Below are positions 36,379 through 44,004 of a stretch of DNA of 64,000 nt, in pieces (the first letter of the stretch is position 1; every line of letters starts with the position of its first letter). Under the pieces are notes generated by a model. The model saw nothing but the letters and a program-made list of their open reading frames with translations. It was not told where the DNA came from and did no database searches. The translations under genes were made by a program, and so were the position numbers. The stretch comes from JAFGPL01 sp963781805 (GTDB lineage: Bacteria; Bacteroidota; Bacteroidia; Bacteroidales; UBA10428), in the NCBI GenBank assembly GCA_963781805.1, contig CAWAHF010000004.1, positions 3,472,001 to 3,536,000 on the forward strand, read 5' to 3'.

Positions 36379-37578
36379 TTAATGTCTTTTTTTCTTTCTG
36401 ATTTGAACATCAGCAGAGACCATAATGCCAAACGGCTGTTTTTTCAATTGAAACCATGTATGTGAAAGTGAATAGTGCCAGGTATTGTTCTTATCTTTCC
36501 GGTTGCGGGAATACCCCAGCCGTTGACCATAAATAATAGATGTCGGTGCATCTTCATCTGCCTCCCTGTCTCCATCCGAAAGATCCACAAAATCTTCGTT
36601 ACCGGTATAAAAATCATAATCGTTTGGAAATACGCCTTCCATGGCAATAAAAAACCCATTTGCAGGTACATTGATATCAAACTTTCTGATATCAATAGAA
36701 TACCAACCTCTTCGGATATCAGGCTTTACTACAATCAATTGCTGTATTAGGTCGACCCCTGGACTTCCGTTGGTTGTATCTACCGAATACAATCTTACCC
36801 TGAAAGGAGCATCTGTATTTCCATGTGAAGACAAAAAATAATTTATAGCCAAAATTTTCCCGACTACGTTTTTATCGTTTTCCACAAACAGAGCAGCCTG
36901 CTGTCCGTTAGTGTCCATATAAAGGGAACCGGCAGGAATATTCCTGTCATTTCCCATAGAAATTTTCTTAAAATCTCTGGAAGAAATATGTACCGGCGGA
37001 ATTTCAAAAACATTCTCTTTCAGGGTAATGAGATTTTTTTTTCGCTTTAAATAATCTTCCACCGGAATTGTAACCGGTTCGTATCCCATAAAGGAGAAAA
37101 GCAAGGTGTCACGCAAATTTTCATCTGTGAGCTCGAATTCAAACCATCCATCAATATCTGAAACTGCGCCTGTTTGTTTACCTGCCAGCGAAACAGTTGC
37201 ATACGATACGGGGGTGATGCTGTCTTTCTCAACTATATTCCCTGAAAGAATTAGTTTTTTCGATGTCTGCACTTCTTTTCTTAACAATACCTGGTTTCCA
37301 AACAGTTTGTATTTCAGCCCGGTAGTTTCATATATTTTATCAAGAATTGTATTTAATGACGCACTTTTGAAAGTAAATGATATCTTTTGTAGGGTATCGA
37401 TGGAAAGTGAAGTATAGGCAAACCGGACTCCCGTGAGATTGCTGATATATTCCAATGCTTTTGGGATAGTGGCGTTGGTGCAACTCCCATTGAATTCAGC
37501 TTGAATATTGGCAATTTGCGCCCATGAATTGTATGTAAACAAAGCAAACATGATACCTATTTTAATTCTGCAACTCAC
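36379..37578 (-). CDS. STN plus CarboxypepD-regulatory domain protein without barrel
   Basis: A 399-residue exported protein. A short signal peptide is followed by an STN (secretin/TonB short N-terminal) domain (about 30-100: IPKALEYISNLTGVRFAYTS, LNTILDKIYETTGLKYKLFG) and a CarboxypepD-regulatory module (about 108-195: GNIVEKDSITPVSYATVSLAGKQ). The C-terminal 200 residues are beta-rich and probably a jelly-roll (PFRVRLYSVDTTNGSPGVDL, GFFIAMEG). In SusC/FecA-type receptors the STN domain contacts FecR; here no barrel follows. The GTG at 37576-37578 is needed as start, because the next ATG leaves too short a signal. It follows fecR by 24 bases. A role as periplasmic input to FecR is likely by position. 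Confidence 0.85.
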   Translation of the reverse strand: MSCRIKIGIMFALFTYNSWAQIANIQAEFNGSCTNATIPKALEYISNLTGVRFAYTSLSIDTLQKISFTFKSASLNTILDKIYETTGLKYKLFGNQVLLRKEVQTSKKLILSGNIVEKDSITPVSYATVSLAGKQTGAVSDIDGWFEFELTDENLRDTLLFSFMGYEPVTIPVEDYLKRKKNLITLKENVFEIPPVHISSRDFKKISMGNDRNIPAGSLYMDTNGQQAALFVENDKNVVGKILAINYFLSSHGNTDAPFRVRLYSVDTTNGSPGVDLIQQLIVVKPDIRRGWYSIDIRKFDINVPANGFFIAMEGVFPNDYDFYTGNEDFVDLSDGDREADEDAPTSIIYGQRLGYSRNRKDKNNTWHYSLSHTWFQLKKQPFGIMVSADVQIRKKKRH

Positions 37579-37602
37579 TTATCTTATCAATTAATGCATA
37601 CT

Positions 37603-38601
37603 TTAAAGGTTTTTCTCCATATAATATGTGTCTTCTTTTTTGGTAATCTGAATCCCGGTAAAGCTCAATGCTTCAATTATCTGATCAATGGTATAATTAT
37701 CAAAATCTATGGACACCTCAACCGAATCATATCTGGGATTTTCTATTTCAAATTTTACTTGATAATACCGCGATAAATCTTCAGCCACCTTTATTAAAGG
37801 AGTATTCTTAAAAGATAATCGTTTTGTTTTCCATGCCATAAAATTTGTATCCTCGTTCTTTGATTCAGTGAGGCTTTGAGTTACCTTATTCATTATCCCC
37901 CGATCTCCGGCTGCCAGGTTTACCGTTTTTTTGTTTTCATCTTCTCCGGATGAAAAGGCAACTTTTCCTTCTTCCACAGTTAACACAACTTCTTCTTCAT
38001 TAGGAATGGCCCTAAGATTGAATGCTGTTCCTACCACACGGGTTAACGTATTCTGGGCAGAAATCAGGAAAGGTTTTTCAGGATTTTTAGCTACTTCGAA
38101 GTAAGCTTCGCCAACCAGTTCGACATTTCTAGAAGTTTTGCCAAATTTCTCAGGATATTTTAATGTGCTGTTTGTATTCAGGGTAACCCTGGTCCCATCG
38201 GGGAGAACCAGTTCTTTCGTCTCTTTTTCACCTGTAGCTTCTGCAATCCATGTTTCATTGTGACTGAATTTATTGTATCCATACCAGACTATTAGTGCAA
38301 GAATGAGTATTGCTGCTATCCTTGATATATAAAATAACATACTCCTCTGCCCGGTGTTTGCTTCTGAATGATCTTCCAATTGTTCCAGTTTGCTATTTAC
38401 TTTCGCAAGCGCTTCAGCTGCATCGGGATTAAAATTCTGATTTCCCGAACCGGAATGTTCCCAAATGGTAGAAAATTCAGCAAAAGCTTTTTCATTTGAA
38501 GCATTTTGTTCCCTCCATCTTTCTATCCGCTGAATTTCTTCTTCGGAACATCCTCCGGTAAAATATCTGGCTAACAGTTCATATGGAATCTTATCCTTCA
38601 T
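37603..38601 (-). CDS. fecR: FecR-family anti-sigma factor
   Basis: A 332-residue inner-membrane anti-sigma factor. The cytoplasmic N-terminus (about 1-90, DUF4880-like: LLARYFTGGCSEEEIQRIERWR) would bind the neighbouring ECF sigma factor. One membrane helix lies at about 91-110, followed by the periplasmic FecR domain (WIAEATGEKETKELVLPDGTRVTLNTNS, about 115-215) and a DUF4974 STN-like tail (about 265-330: FKNTPLIKVAEDLSRYYQVKFE). It lies 134 bases downstream of the sigma gene on the same strand, the standard Bacteroidota order. Release of sigma on an extracellular signal is the family mechanism. The start is the ATG at 38599-38601. Confidence 0.95.
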   Translation of the reverse strand: MKDKIPYELLARYFTGGCSEEEIQRIERWREQNASNEKAFAEFSTIWEHSGSGNQNFNPDAAEALAKVNSKLEQLEDHSEANTGQRSMLFYISRIAAILILALIVWYGYNKFSHNETWIAEATGEKETKELVLPDGTRVTLNTNSTLKYPEKFGKTSRNVELVGEAYFEVAKNPEKPFLISAQNTLTRVVGTAFNLRAIPNEEEVVLTVEEGKVAFSSGEDENKKTVNLAAGDRGIMNKVTQSLTESKNEDTNFMAWKTKRLSFKNTPLIKVAEDLSRYYQVKFEIENPRYDSVEVSIDFDNYTIDQIIEALSFTGIQITKKEDTYYMEKNL

Positions 38602-38735
38602 TTTATTTTTTCTTATAAGACATTCTCTATTTTCAGTACCCCCAAAAGATTTAATTCAAACGAATTATTTTTACATCCTCTACTCAAACAACTTAAGACA
38701 CTTTTAACTTAAGCTCACTTTAAGTACTTATTATT

Positions 38736-39293
38736 TTACTCCAATAATTGTTCAAACACCGGTTTTAAGAGCTCTCTTAATTTTTTTAATGCAATGCCCA
38801 TCTGATTATCTACAGTCTTTGGAGAAATTTTCAAATATTCAGCGATCTCATCATATGTAAGTCCTTCGTTTTTGCAAAGAATAAAAACCTCCCTGCACTT
38901 TTCGGGAAGTTGTTCAATTGCTTTTCCTAATGAGACTTTAAAGTTTTTTTCGTTAATAATGACGGAGTTTTCGCTCATGGTCCCGGCTTGTGAGACAAAT
39001 TCAGATTCGTAATTTTTTCTTATCAATGTCTTTTTCAATTCGTTCAGCGCCTGATTTCTTACGGCAGTATATAAGTATGAGATCACCGAAGTATTGATTT
39101 CAAGACTTTCACGCTGACACCAAAGCTTAATGAACATATTCTGAACGGTTTCTTCAGCCAATTCCCTTGATTTGGTATAGGAGATTGCAAACCGGCAAAG
39201 CCTTACATAAAATTTATTGAAAAGGATATCGAAAGCAGGTTTTTCACCCTGTTTTACACGGAGAAATAATATTTTATCTTCATCAGCCGCCAC
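38736..39293 (-). CDS. ECF-type RNA polymerase sigma factor
   Basis: A 185-residue sigma-70 factor of the extracytoplasmic-function class, FecI-like. Region 2 (about 20-95: FDILFNKFYVRLCRFAISYTKSRELAEETVQNMFIKLW) and region 4 (about 125-180: LPEKCREVFILCKNEGLTYDEIAEYLKISPKTVDNQM) are both complete. The start is GTG at 39291-39293; no in-frame ATG is available near it. It heads an operon-like series with fecR and four exported-protein genes, so it probably activates its own surface proteins. Short direct repeats AACTTAAG (38690 and 38706) lie between it and fecR. Confidence 0.95.
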   Translation of the reverse strand: MAADEDKILFLRVKQGEKPAFDILFNKFYVRLCRFAISYTKSRELAEETVQNMFIKLWCQRESLEINTSVISYLYTAVRNQALNELKKTLIRKNYESEFVSQAGTMSENSVIINEKNFKVSLGKAIEQLPEKCREVFILCKNEGLTYDEIAEYLKISPKTVDNQMGIALKKLRELLKPVFEQLLE

Positions 39294-39364
39294 TTCAACA
39301 AATTTAAAAAAAACGTTCTTTCGATAGATAAGACAGCGGAAAAGTTATTAACCCCTAAAATATG

Positions 39365-39395
39365 GGGATTCCATCCCTTTGAGGAATGGAATCCC
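39365..39395 (-). terminator. Hairpin between the EamA transporter gene and the sigma gene
   Basis: GGGATTCCAT (39365-39374) and ATGGAATCCC (39386-39395) make a 10-bp perfect stem with an 11-base loop, just beyond the stop of the EamA gene on the minus strand. The following ATATTTTAGG is only a weak T-run, so termination is probable but not certain. Confidence 0.65.
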
Positions 39396-39402
39396 TATAA
39401 GG

Positions 39403-40299
39403 CTATTTTATAAAAAATAGCGCTACTCCGGCTATACTTATAACTGTTCCAAGAATTTCCACGAGAGTTACTTTCTGTCTGTATATAAAATAGGCAGGTA
39501 GAATAATCAATATCGGAACAAGCGACATAATCGTAGAAGCAATCCCTGTCTCAGTATACTTCACGGCAATTAAGGAGAATGATACCCCAAGAAACGGACC
39601 GAAAAAAGAACCAATGGTTATTCCGGTCATTGCCGGTTTGCTTTTTACAGCATTCCCAACTCTTTTCCATCTTTGCATTATGGTTACTAAAATTACAAAC
39701 CCAGCTATTCCCGCAATAATCCGAATCTGGGTGGATGCAAACGGATCATAATCTTTCATTCCAAATTTGCTCAACACAAGACCTATTGCCTGACCTACAG
39801 CGCCTCCAAAAGCAAACAGAATCCCCTTTGGTGCAAGTTTCAAAGAGATTCTTTCATTTTCGCCTTTGCTGAAAATTGCAAGGGTAATTCCTGAAAATGT
39901 CAGAAACATTCCAAAATAATTGAACAGGGTAAGCTTTTCATCAAGGATGATCCATCCAAAAAGGGCGGTAATCGGAGGAACAAGTGTCATAATGAGCATG
40001 GAAAATCTCGAACCAATGATGGTGTATGCTTTAAATAAAAAGAGATCACCAAAAACAAAACCAACCAATCCGGATAAAATCAGCCAGGTCCAGTTATCTG
40101 CAGATGCATCCGTTGGTAGAAGTAATCCTCTTTTCACCCATGCAAAAAGTGAGAGAAAAGCAAAGCCTATTAAAAGTCTGAGAATATTTACAGACAACGA
40201 GCCGACTTTCATACTTGCCGATTCAAAAGCCAATGCAGTTATTGTCCAGAATATGGCTGTGGTAAGGGCTGCGAATTCACCAGTATAGTTTTGAAACAT
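39403..40299 (-). CDS. EamA/DMT-superfamily transporter
   Basis: A 298-residue inner-membrane protein with about ten hydrophobic helices arranged as two EamA repeats, the form of drug/metabolite transporters of the RhaT/YdcZ type. Visible features are TAIFWTITALAFESAS in the first helix, the ALFGWIILDEKL motif at the end of the first repeat and AYFIYRQKVTLVEILGTVISIAGVALFF at the end of the second. The substrate cannot be told; amino acids or metabolites are typical. The start is the ATG at 40297-40299. It is separated from the next upstream gene (DUF2179) by about 15 bases, so the two are probably in one transcript. Confidence 0.92.
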   Translation of the reverse strand: MFQNYTGEFAALTTAIFWTITALAFESASMKVGSLSVNILRLLIGFAFLSLFAWVKRGLLLPTDASADNWTWLILSGLVGFVFGDLFLFKAYTIIGSRFSMLIMTLVPPITALFGWIILDEKLTLFNYFGMFLTFSGITLAIFSKGENERISLKLAPKGILFAFGGAVGQAIGLVLSKFGMKDYDPFASTQIRIIAGIAGFVILVTIMQRWKRVGNAVKSKPAMTGITIGSFFGPFLGVSFSLIAVKYTETGIASTIMSLVPILIILPAYFIYRQKVTLVEILGTVISIAGVALFFIK

Positions 40300-40314
40300 T
40301 ATTCCTGTTTTAGC

Positions 40315-40890
40315 CTATTTCATTCTGAACAATCTTCTTTTGCTTAACGTGTTGCTCATGGATCTGAATACTTCTTTATTAACAAACCTGATATCTTCAA
40401 TGGTATAAAAAGCATTCGGATTGTATTCCTTCATGTATTTTATAAATTCTTTAAGATCGCTGCGTTTGATTACGGAATAAATAATTCCTACATCTCCCTG
40501 ACTGCCTTGCGCATTGATATATGTAATTCCAAATCCTTTCCCCTTGAGTGAGTTAATCAGGTTGGTAGGATCACGTCGGGTGATTATCCTGATAAGTTCC
40601 ACTCCCAGAGCAATCTTCTCTTCTACCACAATTCCTACAAAATTTCCGGTGGCAAATCCGGCTGCATATCCCAGATAACAAGTCCAGTTGTCCAGATTTT
40701 CGAAAATTCTGGTAATAGCAAGTAACCAGATAAGTATTTCAACAAAGCCAAGTAAAGGAGCAAGATACTTTTTCCCTTTTGATATAAAAATTATTCGTAC
40801 GGTATCCAGGGTAACATCCGCAATCCTCGCAAAAAAAATTAAAAGAGGCAGTACCAGATAGGTATACGTATCAGAATGAATAATTTCCAT
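40315..40890 (-). CDS. DUF2179/UPF0316 membrane protein
   Basis: A 191-residue protein of the UPF0316 family: an N-terminal membrane region of three helices (about 10-85, DUF5698-like: FFARIADVTLDTVRIIFISKGKK) and a C-terminal soluble DUF2179 domain (about 95-190: GFGITYINAQGSQGDVGIIYSVIKRSDLKEFIKYMKEYNPNAFYTIEDI). DUF2179 resembles small-molecule-binding domains of transporter-associated proteins, but its function is unknown. The start is the ATG at 40888-40890. It is probably co-transcribed with the EamA gene and possibly with the MATE gene upstream, which ends 107 bases away. Confidence 0.9.
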   Translation of the reverse strand: MEIIHSDTYTYLVLPLLIFFARIADVTLDTVRIIFISKGKKYLAPLLGFVEILIWLLAITRIFENLDNWTCYLGYAAGFATGNFVGIVVEEKIALGVELIRIITRRDPTNLINSLKGKGFGITYINAQGSQGDVGIIYSVIKRSDLKEFIKYMKEYNPNAFYTIEDIRFVNKEVFRSMSNTLSKRRLFRMK

Positions 40891-40997
40891 GGCATTAAAG
40901 GTTGATTCACAAAAATAGAAATTATCTCTGTTTAAATACTATAAATTAATTACTAACCCATTTTTGCATTTAAATAGCAGATTTGCTGAAACTAACC

Positions 40998-42383
40998 TTA
41001 AACCTCTCTTAATTTCCACTTGCCCCTTCTAAAGATTATAACTCCCAGCATACCCAGGAGTGATTCCGCCAAAACAATAGCCACAAATACTCCTTTTTCA
41101 CCAAGGTTCATTTCAATTGCCATGAAATATGCAAGTGGTATTTCCACTAACCAGAAACAAATAAAGTTCAGTAACGTGGGCGTAAAGGTATCTCCGGCAC
41201 CATTGAATGATTGCGACATAACCATACCCAATGCATAAAATACATATCCAAAACATAAAATTTTAAGACAGGTAATTCCGATTTTCTGAATTTGATAATC
41301 GGGACTGATGAGACCGACCAGACGACTACTTGCAAAATAAAATACAATCCCTACAATAAACAAAAATGTGACATTCACCAAAGCAATAATCCAAACTGCG
41401 CGTTCAGCCCTATCGGGTCTTTTTGCCCCAAGATTTTGTCCAACAAGCGTAGAAGCTGCATTGCTCAATCCCCAGGCCGGTAATAGTGAGAATATGATAA
41501 TTCTGATGGCAATGGTATATCCGGCAACCACATTATCCCCAAACTCGGTCATTATTCTGTACAGGCCAACCCAACTGGTTGTTGAAAACAGAAATTGGCC
41601 AATGCCGCCCATCGATAGTTTCAGTAATTTCAATACAATTTTTATATCCAGAACCAATGACTTTAGGTTGATATATATTCTACGGTTCTTTCTGGTCAGC
41701 ATGAATATTTGGATAATTACCCCCAATCCCCTTCCAATACAGGTTGCAACTGCAGCGCCGGTAACACCCAGTTTTGGAAAAGGTCCCAGACCAAAAATCA
41801 GGCAGGGATCAAGCACAATGTTCAATAGATTGGCAATTATCATAACAATCATGGCAATCATAGCATCGCCCGCACTTCGAAAAATAGCATTATTAATAAA
41901 GAGAAGCATTATAATTACATTGCTACCAAGTAATAGTCCGGTATATTTTGAACCGATGGTTATTACACCAGTGCTTGAACCCATCAAATTAAGGATTTCT
42001 TTGGCAAAGAATACCCCTGAAATAAAAAACGGAAGAGATATTATTACTCCAAGTATAATCGCCTGAAATGCTGCCCTGGAACCAGCCAACTGATTTTTTT
42101 CTCCAATTCGTCTGGAAACAATGCCGGTGGTTGCCATAGCAAGGCCCATGCCGACTGCATAAATAATGGTCATTAACGATTCAGTAATTCCCACTGTTGC
42201 AGTGGCTTCAGCGCCTAGTTTGGTTACAAAAAAGATATCGGCAATGGCAAAAAGCGACTCCATAATCATTTCGGCAACCATAGGAATAGCCAACAAAATA
42301 ATCGCACGATTTAATTTCATGCTTGTATAATCCTGTTCTACCCCTTTTATTGAGTCTATAATTTCCTTAAATAGCCCCTTCAT
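40998..42383 (-). CDS. MATE-family multidrug/sodium antiporter
   Basis: A 461-residue membrane protein with about twelve helices and two homologous MATE halves. Diagnostic strings are LAIPMVAEMIMESLFAIADIFFVTKLG near the N-terminus, NNAIFRSAGDAMIAM and, in the second half, WGLSNAASTLVGQNLGAKRPDRAERA. Such proteins export cationic drugs or metabolites with a sodium or proton gradient. The substrate here is unknown. The start is the ATG at 42381-42383. It is the first gene of the leftward MATE-DUF2179-EamA group, and the long AT-rich gap upstream should hold its promoter. Confidence 0.93.
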   Translation of the reverse strand: MKGLFKEIIDSIKGVEQDYTSMKLNRAIILLAIPMVAEMIMESLFAIADIFFVTKLGAEATATVGITESLMTIIYAVGMGLAMATTGIVSRRIGEKNQLAGSRAAFQAIILGVIISLPFFISGVFFAKEILNLMGSSTGVITIGSKYTGLLLGSNVIIMLLFINNAIFRSAGDAMIAMIVMIIANLLNIVLDPCLIFGLGPFPKLGVTGAAVATCIGRGLGVIIQIFMLTRKNRRIYINLKSLVLDIKIVLKLLKLSMGGIGQFLFSTTSWVGLYRIMTEFGDNVVAGYTIAIRIIIFSLLPAWGLSNAASTLVGQNLGAKRPDRAERAVWIIALVNVTFLFIVGIVFYFASSRLVGLISPDYQIQKIGITCLKILCFGYVFYALGMVMSQSFNGAGDTFTPTLLNFICFWLVEIPLAYFMAIEMNLGEKGVFVAIVLAESLLGMLGVIIFRRGKWKLREV

Positions 42384-42900
42384 ATATAAAATTTGCTATA
42401 ATATTAAAAGTCAAAATATTAAATCTGATAGCAGAGTTAAACTCTTGCTTCAATTAAAAACAAAATAGAAGATACAATTTCCTGAAACAGGAATTTTAGT
42501 TTCGGATGGTACTAAAAAAGATTTTCATGAGTATGTCCTCCAACGTTTTGAAAAACCAATATTACAAAAAAGGAATCAAAAATAAAAACATTTGAATTAA
42601 TGTTAATGCATATTTTCACAAATTAAATATCTATATTTTATATATCTATTAGATATTTATATATATTTATCTAAAGTTTTAAATACTTTTAAGTAATTAT
42701 TTCATTATATATTAATATGTTGAAATATTTTCTTACGAAGCGTTTATTGTATTATCAGTTTAATTATATTATTATATAAATTTAATATACTATTGTTTAT
42801 AATATTAATAATTAAATTCGAATTTTCACGTTTGATTTCAATCCCAAAAGAAGCAAAATATGATTTATTTTAGCAATTTTGAATTTATTAAGCAAATCAG
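42384..42900. other. Very AT-rich intergenic gap between divergent MATE and rsgA genes
   Basis: About 500 bases without an open frame. From roughly 42575 to 42860 the sequence is almost only A and T, with repeated short TATATA and AAATATCTA/TAGATATTT patterns. A small hairpin, TTCCTG/CAGGAA, lies near 42478-42492. It must hold the divergent promoters. No promoter element of the TAnnTTTG form stands out clearly, and no replication-origin boxes were recognised. Confidence 0.6.
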
Positions 42901-43827
42901 GTGAAGACAGGATTGATAGTAAAAACGACCGGAAGTATTCATACTGTGAAGTATGAGACCGAATTTATCAATTGTAAAATAAAAGGAAATTACCGCCTAA
43001 AAGATATAAAGACAACTAATCCTGTTACCGTAGGTGATATAGTTGATTTTTATCAGGAAGAATCCGGTAAATTAGGATTGATTACAAGAATTCATGAAAG
43101 AAGAAATTACATTATCCGAAAATCAATTAATCTGTCAAAAGAAGCTCATTTGTTAGCTGCAAATATCGATCAGGCCTTTCTGATTATTACGCTTGCATTT
43201 CCTGAAACACGACTGGAATTTATTGACAGATTTTTAATTACTGCTGAAGCGTATCATATAGTTACTAAATTAATTATTAATAAATTAGATTTGTATAATA
43301 AAGTAAAACTTGAATACTTACAGCATGTTAAAAATATTTATTCGGCCATTGGATATGAATGCATAGAAATCTCTGCTTTAAGCGGTACCAATATCGATCG
43401 GTTAGTGGTTATGATGAAAGATAAAATTAATCTGATCGCCGGGAATTCAGGAGTAGGGAAATCAACGTTAATCAACTTTATTGAGCCCAAATTAAACCTG
43501 AAAGTTGATGAAATCTCAGATTACCATAAAACAGGCAAACACACAACCACTTTTTCTGAAATGTTTGAAATGGATTTTGGCGGTTATCTTATAGATACTC
43601 CCGGAATTAAGGGTTTTGGAATAATTGATTTTGACAGACAGGAGGTTGGTCATTTTTTCCCTGAAATTTTTAAAGCTTCGGCAAATTGTCAATATTACAA
43701 CTGCTCACATACGCACGAGCCAAATTGTGCTGTAAAAAAAGCAGTGGGAGAAGGTTCTATTGCTGATTCACGCTATCGAAGTTACATGCATATTCTGAAT
43801 GATAAAAATCAAAAATATCGAACTTAA
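42901..43827 (+). CDS. rsgA: Ribosome small-subunit-dependent GTPase RsgA
   Basis: GTPase that assists late maturation of the 30S ribosomal subunit. The 308-residue protein has an N-terminal OB-fold (about 1-75), then the circularly permuted GTPase domain with motifs in the order G4 (NKLD), G5 (SALSG), G1 (GNSGVGKST) and G3 (DTPG), and a C-terminal zinc-binding segment CQYYNCSHTHEPNC. The start is GTG at 42901. The residues just after it match the family N-terminus, and no better ATG lies upstream. It is monocistronic, transcribed away from the MATE gene. Confidence 0.96.
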   Translation: MKTGLIVKTTGSIHTVKYETEFINCKIKGNYRLKDIKTTNPVTVGDIVDFYQEESGKLGLITRIHERRNYIIRKSINLSKEAHLLAANIDQAFLIITLAFPETRLEFIDRFLITAEAYHIVTKLIINKLDLYNKVKLEYLQHVKNIYSAIGYECIEISALSGTNIDRLVVMMKDKINLIAGNSGVGKSTLINFIEPKLNLKVDEISDYHKTGKHTTTFSEMFEMDFGGYLIDTPGIKGFGIIDFDRQEVGHFFPEIFKASANCQYYNCSHTHEPNCAVKKAVGEGSIADSRYRSYMHILNDKNQKYRT

Positions 43828-44004
43828 AATCAGAACATGCCGGTCAACACACGATTTTATGATAAATATTTGATTATCCATCCGAAATAAAACTAAAAAA
43901 CACCCTTAAATTGTTCAAATAAATTTGTGTATTGTATTTTATTTGATGTTAAATATTAATATTTTAGACCCGGTTTAGTCTCATTTTCGATAATAATTCC
44001 AAAA

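Noticed and set aside
41368..42066. 232-residue plus-strand open frame opposite the MATE gene
   Set aside because: The minus-strand MATE protein is clearly real; this is an antisense shadow.
42476..42494. Small hairpin TTCCTG/CAGGAA upstream of the MATE gene
   Set aside because: Six-base stem without T-run or conserved context; too weak to call a terminator or regulator.
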